Shown here: one piece after another, positions 33,090 to 44,100 of the stretch
Position numbering within the stretch: position 1 is the stretch's first letter
How the letters are laid out: the number at the start of each line of letters is the position of its first letter
Assembly: GCA_033239125.1 (NCBI GenBank)
Contig: BSWB01000004.1
Coordinates: 81,186,501 to 81,250,500 of the forward strand
DNA length: 64,000 nt
Source: Fagopyrum homotropicum
Taxonomy: Eukaryota; Streptophyta; Magnoliopsida; Caryophyllales; Polygonaceae
Reading direction: 5' to 3'
The notes under the pieces: model-generated
Told to the model about the DNA's origin: nothing
The model's database searches: none
The model's input: the letters and a program-made list of their open reading frames with translations, nothing else
Made by a program: the position numbers and the translations under genes

Positions 33090-33684
33090 ATCTTAGTGCT
33101 ATCTTTGTGAGTATGTGATCATGTGCTTATGTGCTTATGTGCCTTGATGTGTTTATCCCATGCTAGTTGTGTTGTGTTTTAAGATCTTATTAGATCTTGT
33201 TGTGCTAGCGTGATGTATATTATAGTTGGAGATGATTACTTCCTCCATGTTATTTGAGTATGATATCTGTTTATGGCTGGAGATGGTTCTTTCCTCCATG
33301 CTATCTGAGTGATTAGGATTTAGCTAGAGATGGTTCTTTCCTCCATGCTACTTTGATGGATATAGTTTAAGTTGAAATGTTATTCCTCCATGCGATGTAT
33401 ATGATTATGTTTGGCTAGAGATGTGCTTCCTCTATGACTTGTGATGTGGTATGGCGAGACATGTGATTCCTCTACGTCTTTGGGTAGCGTTATGACCCTT
33501 TTTTCTGGAGTTGATGATTCCACCATGTTTATGGTTGAAATTATAGATTTGTATAGGTTCTGACCTTCTGAGCGGAGATGTGATACCTCCGATAGAAAGA
33601 GCGAGTTATACCTCGACTTATGGGTCTGACAGGTTTTGGGATCTTGCTAGTTTCGGGACGAAACTTGTTTTTAGGGGGGTGAGA
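33090..33684 (+). other. 3' UTR of C with tandem mini-hairpin array
   Basis: No ORF. Eight diverged units at 33227-33591, about 45-70 bp apart. Most form a short stem such as TGGAG...CTCCA with an ATGNTTNCTT-like loop. Stem variants TAGAG/CTCTA and CGGAG/CTCCG keep the pairing. The PPT (TTTTTAGGGGGGTGAGA) ends at the LTR start. Confidence 0.65.
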
Positions 33685-34902
33685 TGTAAGAGCCTAGTTG
33701 CTTAACTGCAGAGAGAGTGTGCAGAGGGCCAAGATTGTGCCTGGACCGCCCCTGCGTGACCTAGAGGGCTCCCTTGCGGTTTGCCTAGGCCACCCTTGCG
33801 GATCACTGAGTCCGCCCCCGCAGCTCTGTGTGCTGCAGCCGTCTTCTTTGACCCTTTAGCGTGTGCTTTATTCTTTTTACCCCCTTTATATACTTCATCT
33901 TCTCCCTTTAATGAGGGTTACCATTCTCAGCTCCATCTCTCTCTCCTTACGTACATCTTCTCCTCTCTTCCCCCTTGGATCATCTTTGTTGATCTTCTCT
34001 TGAGTTTTGTGGAGTTTGTGAGAGATCTTGGATAGCTTGCTTGGCTTTGATGTTGGTTGATGTTACTGTGCCTTGTTGAGCCAGCCTGAGGTGTGTTGAT
34101 GTGGTGCTGATCTTTTGGAAAGCTTAATTGGTAAGCTTTCATGGCTTTTCATCCTTCTTTCCTCTTCTCTTCATCTTTTCATCTCTTTCCTTAGCCTACC
34201 ATAGTTTCCTTAGGCTTGGATCATGTTTCAAACATGTTTGGCTTGTGGTCATGTATATATATGTATGTCCTATATGTATGTTGTTGTTGGAGTGAAGAAG
34301 TGTAGAGAATCGAATGAATAAGTGAAGAAAGAGCTAAAGTTGTGCCTCCTGCTGTCCAGCCGCACCTACGTCACCTTGCAGCCGCCCCAGCGCTAGCCAA
34401 GACCCGCCCATGCCCCACCAGTGAGCCGCCCTTGCGCCACCTGCATCAGCAAGGGTTTTCTATTGGTTCTGCAGGTGTGTGTATGCTTCTAGGATTTCCT
34501 TAGGATGCCTTTGTTCCCTCTTTTCCTAGTATGAGAGTATAAGATCATGCTAGAGGTGTGAGGATGTGTTTGATTGAGGTTATGATCGGTTTATGCCTTG
34601 TATGGCCTTTGAGGTTCGTTAGGTTGTGAGCTTAGGTTGAGGATGATCCTATGGTTACCTTTGGGTCTAGGTGTGACCCTTGTGTTGTTAGGAGATTGAT
34701 ATATCTCTTTATGCCTGTGTATAGGCTATTTTGTCCCTCCAGTGTAGAGGTCATCGTGGTTGAGTTGTGATCGAGGTTGAGGTAAGTCCGTAGGACTTAC
34801 TTAGCTGCCATGCTCATATTGGGTGTTTGCATGAGTGGTGTGTGATTTATATGTTGCTATGATAGCATGAGATGTCGTTTTTACCGACCTATGTTTTATT
34901 GA
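33685..34902 (+). repeat. 3' LTR of C, truncated
   Basis: Starts TGTAAGAGCC after a polypurine tract. Two clusters of the word CCGCCCCTGCG and variants flank the TATA box (TTTATATAC, 33885-33893): one at 33745-33830 and one at 34360-34450. A GTAAGTCC-GTA-GGACTTAC hairpin is at 34780. The copy stops at TTTTATTGATT (34902), where it joins another Tekay fragment; the 5' LTR copy continues with GCCCCG. Confidence 0.85.
34778..34802 (+). promoter_or_regulatory. GTAAGT hairpin in C LTR
   Basis: AGGTAAGTCC, three-base loop, GGACTTACTTAGC. The left arm is a perfect 5' splice-site consensus. G has the same hairpin at 49259-49284 although the two LTRs are otherwise hard to align. Confidence 0.55.
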
Positions 34903-35227
34903 TTTGGTGGTTGAGCCAGACTACACCTTTGTCGAGCATCATATTGCAGTCTTAGAACAAGGTGTGAGACGCCTGCGTTCGAAGGACATTCCTATGCTGA
35001 GGATATAGTTGTCTAGACATGGACATGAGGAGGCTACATGGGAGGATGAGGATAGTATCCAGAAGAACTATCCAAAGTTTTATGTTGAGATAGATGCACC
35101 TAGGGTCAATGAGTAGATCTTAGAGTTATCTTGGTGAGTATATGATTATGTGCTTATGTGCTTAGGTGCCTTGATGTGTTTATTCCATGCTAGTTATTGT
35201 GTGATTTATGATCTTATTGGATCTAGA
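34903..35227 (+). pseudogene. 3' end of a second Tekay pol (chromodomain) fragment
   Basis: Homologous to 32876-33195 of C: LVVEPDYTFVEHHIAVLEQGVRRLRSKDIPMLRI, a TAG, then GHEEATWEDEDSIQKNYPKFYVEIDAP, and the start of the 3' UTR. It is joined to the C LTR at a GATT microhomology. It ends where a reverse Athila-like LTR begins. Confidence 0.8.
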
Positions 35228-35923
35228 TGTTTTTCGTCCAAATGGTGTGTGCTAGCTTTAAATTTATAACCGAGGAAATATGCTTAAACAAGGATGCGAA
35301 CCCGCAGTGTATGGATCAATTATAGTAAAAGCAAGAATTCCGGGGTGTCGATCTCTGGGACTTAGGTGAAACAAAGCAAGTACAGGTTGTCAATGCAACT
35401 AATAACAACAAAAGCGATTAAAGCAATCAAAGATGATAATAAGGTCAATAAAGGGGAATATGCAAATTCTAGGGATTAAACCATCCAGTTGTGGTTCCAA
35501 CTCAAGATCTTAAAATAAGCGGACAAAGCTCTGATTTTGCAAGGGAAAGGTATTACTAAAGTGGAATAGATCACCGGGCAAGTCTCACTACTCAATAACT
35601 CCAAACCAAAAGCTCCTATTACCGGGTAAGTCTCAAGGTACTAAAGAACGGAATTATAATCTCAAACCAACACACCAACTAAGGGAATAGAATCAACCTT
35701 TACCGGGAAAGTCTCAGGCTAACTCACAAAGATGGGATGAAGGCACACTCGAACCCCAATAAAGGATAAACCTTTATTACCTAAACTTATGATCATGGGT
35801 AAACAAACAAAGGAATCACGGGGTAAGTCTCATCCTAAGCTTGCATTGAACCAGGAAAGGTGTAATAAGAATAGGATTTGGCAAACTCTAACACTTAACT
35901 CTCCGTTACGGATCAGAAAAGGT

Positions 35924-35979
35924 CACCTCGGTCAGTCAAGTTCCACTCCGGCCGAGATGTTCATCGACTGAACGAGATG
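35924..35979 (-). promoter_or_regulatory. type F dyad, downstream site
   Basis: CACCTCGGTCAGTC (35924-35937) can pair with GACTGAACGAGATG (35966-35979) with two mismatches, with CCGGCCGAGATG inside. A related copy sits at about 60211-60265. Confidence 0.55.
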
Positions 35980-36640
35980 TTCTAGGGTTAAGGATAAAGA
36001 CTCGAGCTTTCAGGGTCCATCTGGAATTAAGATTGTTCTATCATTGTTTTTCACACAACTTTTAGCCAATCACCCAAGAATGGCACAAGGAAATTAGCCA
36101 CTCATCATCATGAAAGCAATAATCAAATATATGGGGAACTAATGAATATTTGAACACAAAAACCTTAAGAATAAGGCTTCAATAACTAAATCAAATATCA
36201 AACAAATCAGTCTTCCTCAATCACAAATCACACAAAGACAACAAACCAAAGGGAATCTAAGAAAGTCTTACAAATCCCCTTAAAAGCTATCTCAAAGCTA
36301 TAAACTTCCTTTCTTCAATCTTCAATCTTCCTTCCCAATTGCTGCTGGGAGAATATGCTGTAAAGGACAAAAATCCAGAGGTGCAAAATTGTTGAATTGT
36401 GGAAAATCCAACCCTTTATATAGGAGAATTATCTTCCAAAGATAATAATATCTTAAAAAGATAATTTTCAAATAAAATATATCCATATCTCTAAAATAGA
36501 TCTCCTAAATATATGATCTTCCTTCCAGAAATCCAGCACAAAAATATAAGATCTCTCCTTCCAAAAATATAAGATCTCAGCCAAATAAAATATATCACGC
36601 CGCGTCAGAGTATTCGCCTCGGTCGGGGCGCTCCTCAAGA

Positions 36641-36679
36641 TCACCTCGGTCGACGTGGTACTGTAGCTGACCGAGGTGA
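36641..36679 (-). promoter_or_regulatory. type F dyad, U3 site
   Basis: Perfect 11-bp arms TCACCTCGGTC (36641-36651) and GACCGAGGTGA (36669-36679), loop of 17 bases. About 220 bp upstream of the reverse TATA box. Confidence 0.6.
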
Positions 36680-36826
36680 ATCTCAACTGAAGGTGAAATC
36701 TCTTAAATCTGGTCCATAGTAAATCTTCTTTGTTAATTCCAAGCTTCCTGGGTAGAACTTTTAAACTCCTAAATGTAGCTCCAATGACTCCTTGGCTCCT
36801 CAACCACGAAAAACTCTGAGCCGAAG

Positions 36827-37499
36827 TGTAACATCCGGAAATTTTTTTTCCCGGAAGTCGAGGTGTTTCCGGCCTTTCCGCGTCAGCAGATTATTTCCCG
36901 CAGGCACGTTTGCTGAGAACGAGTTTTAACGCGGGATGGGGGTCTGTTTTACTTTCCGACCTTGGGAAGAGGAGTGAGGGGACGAGGGGGCTACTGACCC
37001 CTCGGTATCCCCACCCCTTTTGTTAGCCTCATTACTCTCTCTTCCCATTCACGTTCTTTTCCCTCTTCCACTCCTCTCTTTCTTGTGCCTCCATCTTCAT
37101 CCTCCTTGAAAAGAGCTTGGTTGGAAGTTTCAGCTTAGGAGTTCCGGATTTGTGGTGCTGACCTTTCTCGCTTTCCCCTCTTCCCTATTGTGTGAATCTC
37201 TCTTCTCTCCTCTTCTTCCACCTCCATGGCTATGGACGAAGCTTTGAGTGGTAATCTTGTAAAACACTTGCATGTCCCTCCTTCTAGCTTGTTTCGTTCG
37301 AGGTTAGGAAACTAAGACTTGTGGTGAAGTTTTTGGAGAAGACCCAACAAGAAGAGGGAGACATTGGAGCTAAGGACCTACAGTCGCTAACGAAGAAGAA
37401 GAGTTTCAGCTGCTCATACCGCAGGGGCGGATCTGCAGAGGAACAGGGGCGGACCAGGGCCACCGCTGGGGCGGTCAGAACCACCACAGGGCCGGCCAC
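36827..37499 (+). repeat. 5' LTR of G, part 1
   Basis: TGTAACATCCGG start. Shares 36852-37440 with the 3' LTR piece at 56934-57517. Near its end are reverse-oriented GC words (CCGCAGGGGCGG, AGGGGCGGACC, GCTGGGGCGGTC). Interrupted by D, with TSD GCCAC (37495-37499). Confidence 0.85.
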
Positions 37500-37825
37500 T
37501 GATAACACGATTTATGACTTAGGTTTAGGCACTCATTTAGATAGTTTTTCCACTCATTCATGCATGGTTTAGCACTACTTCATGACGTTTGCACTCAATT
37601 CATGTATTTTGTCGAGATAGACGTCTACACGGACTTTTGCATGCTTTGTAGGTATTTTGGGAGATTTAGGAGCTTAATCGATACATTCGAGGATCGTTCC
37701 TCGAGATGACACGCCTTCGGACTCATTAGAATGCAAGCTAGGGGCTAAGGAGGACTCATGGGACCTTGTTGTTGCATGCCATGCACCAAATCGTGACTTA
37801 ATGATCCAAAACAAGCTGAGGCACC

Positions 37826-37876
37826 AAAACCACGGTCATTGGGACTTCCACGGGCGTGGAAATGGGCCGTGGTTTT
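37826..37876 (+). promoter_or_regulatory. dyad hairpin, U3 site, D 5' LTR
   Basis: Perfect 10-bp outer arms AAAACCACGG (37826-37835) / CCGTGGTTTT (37867-37876) around CCACGGGCGTGG (37848-37859), about 60 bp upstream of the TATA-like box. The 3' LTR copy (47234-47284) has one change in each of the left arm and the centre. Confidence 0.65.
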
Positions 37877-38431
37877 TGCCAGACGGTTGTGACAGCTGTG
37901 CCACGATCTTCATGGCCGACTCTTGCAAATTTTTAGGATAAAAGGTGGTCCTACAAGGCTGAAAAGGATCCATTCTGACTCCCATTCTCTCACACACTCT
38001 CAACAAGAAAGATTCTCTCAATTGGAAGCTTGGATTGGAGCTACTCTTGGAGGAGAAGAAAAGTTCCATTGTAGAAGAAGAGAAGAACACACCATTATTA
38101 GTCTTTGATAGATTTTAGAGTGAAGATTATCGGAATCGTTTTCTAGGGTTGTAAGAATCGATTGAACCTTCTTTTGAAGGGTTGTGAGTCTTTCTAAATC
38201 TCATATTCAGCTTAGTTCTCTTTGTTCTATTTGTTCATCTCTTTCTCTTCATTTTCTTGCAAATGGATGCCATGATTTTATGCTTGATGATTTCGATTGT
38301 GATGATGTATGTTGTTGGCTAAATAGATGCGATTCTAGGGTAAGGAAAGGATGGTTATGGCGTGGACTATGATAGAATAGACTTATATGTATGCTTGGAT
38401 GATTCGTTTGATTGAACCTAGTCACTGTTAG

Positions 38432-38490
38432 AAACCACGGTTTGTTCTAGACAAACCACGGCCGTGGATCTTGATGAACACCCCATAATT
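38432..38490 (+). promoter_or_regulatory. dyad hairpin, downstream site, D 5' LTR
   Basis: AAACCACGG left, CCATAATTTT right (CCGTGATTTT in the 3' LTR), GTTC/GAAC inner arms, and central CCACGGCCGTGG (38456-38467; 47864-47875 in the 3' LTR). Confidence 0.65.
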
Positions 38491-39329
38491 TTGATTAACT
38501 TGCTTGTAATGATAAATTTAAGTGTTAGGTTGTTAGATTGTTGAAATCCTAGTGTTTGTTGAGTTAAATTTATCCAAGGGTGACCTAGTGTTAGCAACTA
38601 AGTGTTAGAAGAGACATACCCGTTAATTGTTACTCTTAGATACCGAAGATGACAAACTCTAGGTAGTAGTGAGCCTCACAAGCCGCTATTGGACTGAGTG
38701 TGCTAGGATAGGTGTTTAGGACTTGCCTTCCCGAGACTTACCCGGTGAGGAGAGGTTAGATCCCCACATAACCATCCGGTTTCTGTAGAGTTCCTATCCT
38801 TAGGCTCTTTGAGACTTACCCGGTAATGAGACCTTAGGAACGGACTAACGGACCATGAGACCTACCCGGTGATCCCAATCTAGAAACACTTACTCCCAAC
38901 ATACTATAGTTCATCCAAGGAATGATTAGATAGCTTGAGTCCTATGACATAACCGGAACTTCCAACCTCTAGAATCCGCTTTTCTCCCTTTGATTACATA
39001 TTTCGTATTTGCTTGTTTACTTGTGTTGTTAGCTTAGTTGATTGTCAATTTCGCATGATTTGTGATCTTTGATTGATCACCTAAAAACCAAACCAAAAAC
39101 ATTGACATTTTCATTTCTTTATTCCTTTCTCTTTTCTTAGTCTAGATCTTCACTATCCTTAGTCACTAATCGATTCAATCTCACCTTACTCTTTGTGTTC
39201 GACCTCCGAATACTATCCCTACTACAAAACATCCCGTACACTGCGGGTTCGCTAGGAGTTAGGAGAAATATATCGAGTTATAAATTTAAGGCTTTTTGCG
39301 TGCATCTATTCCTAGACGTAACAAGTTTT

Positions 39330-39347
39330 TGGCGCCGTTGCCGGGGA
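39330..39347 (+). other. primer binding site of D, tRNA-Asp type
   Basis: TGGCGCCGTTGCCGGGGA, six bases after the LTR. Confidence 0.93.
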
Positions 39348-39464
39348 ATAGGTTTAGATTCAGTCGTTGTTTGTGATTGTTTATAGTGTAGATCTTTCTT
39401 ATTGCTTTTGATCTTGTTTGGTTTGTGTCTTTGCTTTTCAGGACATCTCTCACTCTTTAGGTGT

Positions 39465-41130
39465 ATGCGAAGATCTCGTGGCAAGGATTTAGCTCCATTC
39501 GATCCTGAACCGGAGAAAACCCTTAGATCTAGATCCAAGAGCATTAAAAAGGGAAAAGAGATGGCCGGAAGAGATCTTCAAGCTGCGTTGGATGAGGCTT
39601 TAGAGCAAATTAGGCTAAGAGATGAACTCTTGGAGGAAGAGAGGAGACTTGCCAATGAGAGGCAAGAAGCAACTAGGAGGGAGATTGATGAGATTAGGCA
39701 AGCTCTTGTGAAAAGAGAGCTTAATCGTCAACAACCTCCACCTCCACCACAACCGCAACCGGCGGTTAATATTCGGGTTGTGCCCATTGCTGTTGAAGAA
39801 CCACAAACATTAGGGCAACGTATGGATCCGGCACAAAGAGCACACCTTCCGGGTGTGAACTTAGGAGATCCCGCAACCCATAATTACGAGCTCCGCCCTC
39901 AAGTTCTACAAATGATCCGGCATAATCAATTTGGAGGGATGGAAGGAGAGTCTCCTCATCAACACTTGATGAACTATGAGATCTTGATGGAGACTCTAAG
40001 ACCGCCTAGATTGGAGAGCAACAACCATAAGCTTAGGGCATTCTCCTTCTCACTTAAGGATAAAGCCTTGGCTTGGTATCAATTTATTCCACAAGGGCGA
40101 GTGAGTACTTGGGAGGAGATGACAACCGAGTTTTTGACGAAGTTCTTCCCACCTTCCAAGACTACCGAGCTAAGAGGGAAGATCAATGCCTTCGTGATGA
40201 ATGATAGAGAGAGCTTATTCAAGTCTTGGGAGAGGTTCAAGGACCTTCTCCTAGATTGTCCACACCATGGTATACCGAAAATTGAGCTATTGGAGATCTA
40301 CTTCAAGGGACTTGATGAAGATAGCCAATTCAAGCTTCAATCTCTTTCCGGTGGGACTTTCATGGAAAAAGAATATGGATGAAGCTTGGGAGTTTGTAGA
40401 GAAACAAGCTTTGGTGATTGAGAAGTACTCTCATAGGAAGAGTGATGGGAGGAAAGCAGGAGCATATGAGGTGAGTGAAGTCACCATGAGTAACTTCAAG
40501 CTTGATGCAATCAACAATGAGCTGAAATCTTTGAGGGAGTTGTATGCTACAACTTTGAAGAATCAAGCAACCCCTCAAGTGCAAGTGCAAGCAAACTTGT
40601 CTTCCAACGAGGAAGATATGAACTACATGGGAAGGGGCAATTACAACAACTATCAAGGCCCAAGGAACTTTAATAACAACCGGCAGTTCAATAATTACCG
40701 GCCTAACCACAACCATCCCGGGTTTTCCTATTCTAACCCGGATGGAGCCTTGAACCCTCCCGCTTCCACAAGCGCAGTTCCACCACCAAAGGCTTCACAA
40801 GAACCTCCACCCGGATTTACTCAACCTCCAAAGGATAGAACCGAGATGATGTTTGAGCAATTGCTTGGAAGGTTGAGTGGTCTTGAGAGCACGGTGACTT
40901 CCATTTCTAAAGCTCAAAAGGTGTTGGAAGCACAAGTGTTCCAAAAGGCGGGTGAAGCTCATAGAGATCAGGGAAAGCTTCCCGGAAGAACCGAGGACAA
41001 CCCAAGAGGCCAAGTGTTGGCCATCACAACAAGGAGCGGGTTGAATATGAAGGATCCTGTACCTAAGGGAAGTGACAAGGGTAAGCAAGTAGTGGTTGAG
41101 GAAGAGACCTTGCAAGAAGATAGAGGAAAG
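39465..41130 (+). pseudogene. gag: gag of element D, one frameshift
   Basis: The ATG at 39465 begins MRRSRGKDLAP. An in-frame extension upstream to 39402 has no ATG support. Charged coil at residues 20-110, a Pro/Gln stretch, then the gag domain (WYQFIPQG, FLTKFFPPS, LRGKINAF) and Asn/Tyr-rich basic tail without CCHC knuckle. An extra A in an A-run at about 40366 ends this frame at 40382; the rest of gag and pol continues in the other frame from about 40370. One polyprotein with pol. Confidence 0.9.
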
Positions 41131-44100
41131 AGCAAGAATGATGAGGCAACATATGTGGCACCACCTCCATACAAGCCACCACTACCATTCCCACAATCAC
41201 GAGCAAGAGCTCACTTGGACAAGCACCTCGGTAAATTCCTTGAACTTATGTCTAAATTGCATATTAACATTCCGTTCATGGATGCTATTCTAGGTATGCC
41301 GGCATATGGCAAGTTCTTGAAGGAGATACTCTCCAACAAAAGGAAGTTGGAGGAGTATGGAGAAGTGAGGATGACGAAGAGGTCCTCGGAATTGATCCAA
41401 ACCATGAAGGAGGAGATGCCTCCTAAGCTAAGAGATCCGGGATCCTTTTGTGTGCCAATTGGAGTGGGAGAAGTGAAGTATGAAGCCCTATGTGATCTTG
41501 GGGCAAGTGTAAGCATTATCCCGCTTGCAATTTGCAATAAGGTTGGGCTAGGAGAGCCAAAGCCGGTCAAGATGACCCTTTACATGGCGGACCGTTCGAT
41601 CAATCACCCTGTAGGAATCTTGGAAGACATACCGGTGCAACTCGGGAAGTTCTATGTGCCAATAGTCTTCGTTGTTTTGGACATCCCGGCAGGCTATCCG
41701 GTTCCCATCATCTTAGGGAGACCCTTCTTGGCTACATCCGGATGCTTAGTGGATTGTAAAAATGGAATTCTCGCCTTCAACATTGGAGAAGAGAATATCA
41801 AGTTCAAGCTGTCCACAATGATGAAGGGGCCGACCCTTGATGAGGATGTGTTCAACATTGTCGAGCAAGAGGAGTCTAGAGAAGTTGTGAGCTCGATCTT
41901 GATCAAGGACCCCTTGGAGAAGGTTCTTAGCTTAAGTTTGATGGAGGAAGGAGTTGAGGAATCTTGCAATGAAGAAATCAAGGCTTTGGAACCATTGGAA
42001 AAGGAGACAAGAGCTGAATTTGAAGCACACGAAGATGTGCTGAATTTCTGCAAGAACCACGGCCAGGAAGGGGAAACCACGCCCGTGGTTTCACCCGTGG
42101 AACTCTCTGGAGTGCTCCAAAATGTTAGCTTTTCATGTTCCACGGCCGTGGTTGTGCCAGAGCCCGTAATTTTGCCCGTGGTTTCTCTAGAAACTGCATT
42201 GGTTGTTGATCAAGCTTCAAGGAGCTTTGGGGAGTCTTCCATGGCTTTGGATTCATCTCAACGAACATTATACGGATCGTCTCCACTCGATAAAGGTCCT
42301 CCTAAACTTGAACTCAAACCTCTCCCCTCTCATTTGAAGTATGCTTTTCTTGGTGAGAATTCTACATATCCGATTATTGTGAATGCATGCTTGAATGATG
42401 ATGAACTTGCTAGATTGTTGCATGAGTTGAGATTGCATAGGAAGGCTATTGGCTATACCATTGACGATTTAGTTGGCATTAAACCTTCTTTATGCATGCA
42501 TAAGATCTTAATGGAAGATAATCATAAGCCTTCAATTGAGCCTCAAAGAAGACTAAACCTTATCATGAAAGAAGTAGTCAAGGAAGAGATCCTTAAATTC
42601 TTAGATGCGAGAATCATTTTCCCGATTTCTGATAGTAAGTGGGTTAGTTCCGTGCATGTGGTTCCTAAGAAGGGTGGGATGACCGTAGTAACTAATGAGA
42701 ATAATGAACTAATCCCAACTAGAACGGTTACGGGATGGAGGATGTGTATAGACTATAGGAAACTAAATGTGGCCTCTAGGAAAGATCACTTCCCTCTTCC
42801 TTTCATTGACCAAATGCTAGAGAGATTAGCTCAACATTCTCACTTTTGCTACCTAGATGGTTATAGTGGATTTTTCCAAATCCCTATCCACCCCGATGAC
42901 CAAGAGAAAACCACATTCACATGTCCTTGGGGTACATTTGCATATAGGAGAATGCCATTTGGGTTGTGTAATGCACCCGCCACCTTTCAAAGGTGTATGA
43001 TGGCCATCTTTTCTGAGTATATTAAAAACATCATGGAAGTGTTTATGGATGATTTTTCTATTTATGGATCTTCCTTTGATGATTGTTTAGCTAACTTGTC
43101 TCTAGTGCTAAAAAGATGTGAGGAGACTAATCTAGTCTTGAATTGGGAGAAATGCCACTTCATGGTAAGTGAAGGTATTGTTTTGGGACATTTGGTGTCC
43201 AACCGTGGCATTGAGGTTGATAGAGCTAAGATAGAGACAATAGAGAAGTTGCCACCACCTACCTCGGTGAAGGGGGTAAGGAGTTTTCTAGGGCATGTCG
43301 GTTTTTACCGGAGATTCATTAAAGATTTCTCTAAGATTTCTAAGCCTCTTACTAACCTACTAATGAAAGATGTTGAGTTTGTTTGCTCCAAGGATTGCCT
43401 TGAGGCTTTTTGTAGGTTGAAGAATGCTTTGATCACCGCTCCTATCATGCAACCTCCGGATTGGAGTCTACCGTTTGAGATCATGTGCGACGCGAGTGAT
43501 GTAGCCGTTGGAGCTGTTTTGGGGCAAAGGAAAGATGGGCTTACACATGCCATCTATTATGCTAGCAAGACGCTATATGATGCCCAACTCAATTATGATA
43601 CCACCGAGAAGGAGTTGCTAGCAGTTGTGTATGCATTTGAGAAGTTCCGCTCGTATCTTGTTGAAGCGAAGGTCATTGTGTATACGGATCATGTTGCGAT
43701 CCGTTATCTCCTTACAAAGATGGATGCCAAGCCTCGGTTGATTCGGTGGATCCTTCTTCTTCAAGAGTTTGACTTGGAAATCCGGGATAAGAAAGGGTTC
43801 GAAAACTCTGTGGCGGATCACCTTAGTAGACTCCCACCATTGGAGCTTGAGAGAGATGACATCCCGGTTGATGACTCATTCCGGGATGAGAATTTGCAAA
43901 TGGTGGAGGAGTGTCTAGAGGAAGTGAGCCATGGTATGCCGACATTGTGAACTATCTTGTGTGCGAGGAGGTGCCTCCCGGTTGTTTATATGCCCAGCGG
44001 AAAAAGTTATTCAAGGATGTGAGGCATTACTATTGTAGTGAACCGCTTTTGTTCAAGAGAGGGCCGGATGAAGTCTTTAGAAGATGCATACCGGAGGATG

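Larger units (their letters stand above)
12549..34902 (+). mobile_element. Tekay/Del-like chromovirus C, split by nested insertions
   Basis: Ty3/gypsy chromovirus with parts at 12549-15372 and 29832-34902. Order: LTR, initiator tRNA-Met PBS, gag with two CCHC knuckles, protease, RT, RNase H, integrase, chromodomain, 3' LTR. A interrupts its 5' LTR and the E/B composite interrupts the protease (TSD TTTAG). Shared LTR parts (12550-12850 against 34601-34905) differ by about 7% by eye, so it is older than A. Many stops and frameshifts make it inactive. Confidence 0.88.
35228..36826 (-). repeat. reverse Athila-like LTR, type F
   Basis: Starts TGTTTTTCGTCC. Has the GCGAACCCGCAGTGTATGGATC block seen near the end of all Athila LTRs here (reverse), four ACCGGG(T/C)AAGTCTC repeats between 35570 and 35830, and a reverse TATA box (TATATAAAG, 36413-36424). 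Its dyad words differ from the other families: CACCTCGGTC / GACCGAGGTG. The upstream tip is cut by element G. No PBS or internal region, so probably a solo LTR or LTR remnant. I could not find a clean TSD. Confidence 0.75.
37500..39323 (+). repeat. 5' LTR of D
   Basis: TGATAACACG to CGTAACA. U3 dyad 37826-37876, TATA-like GATAAAAG at 37937, downstream dyad 38432-38490, and four GAGAC(A/T/C)TACCCG repeats at 38611-38873. Confidence 0.94.
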
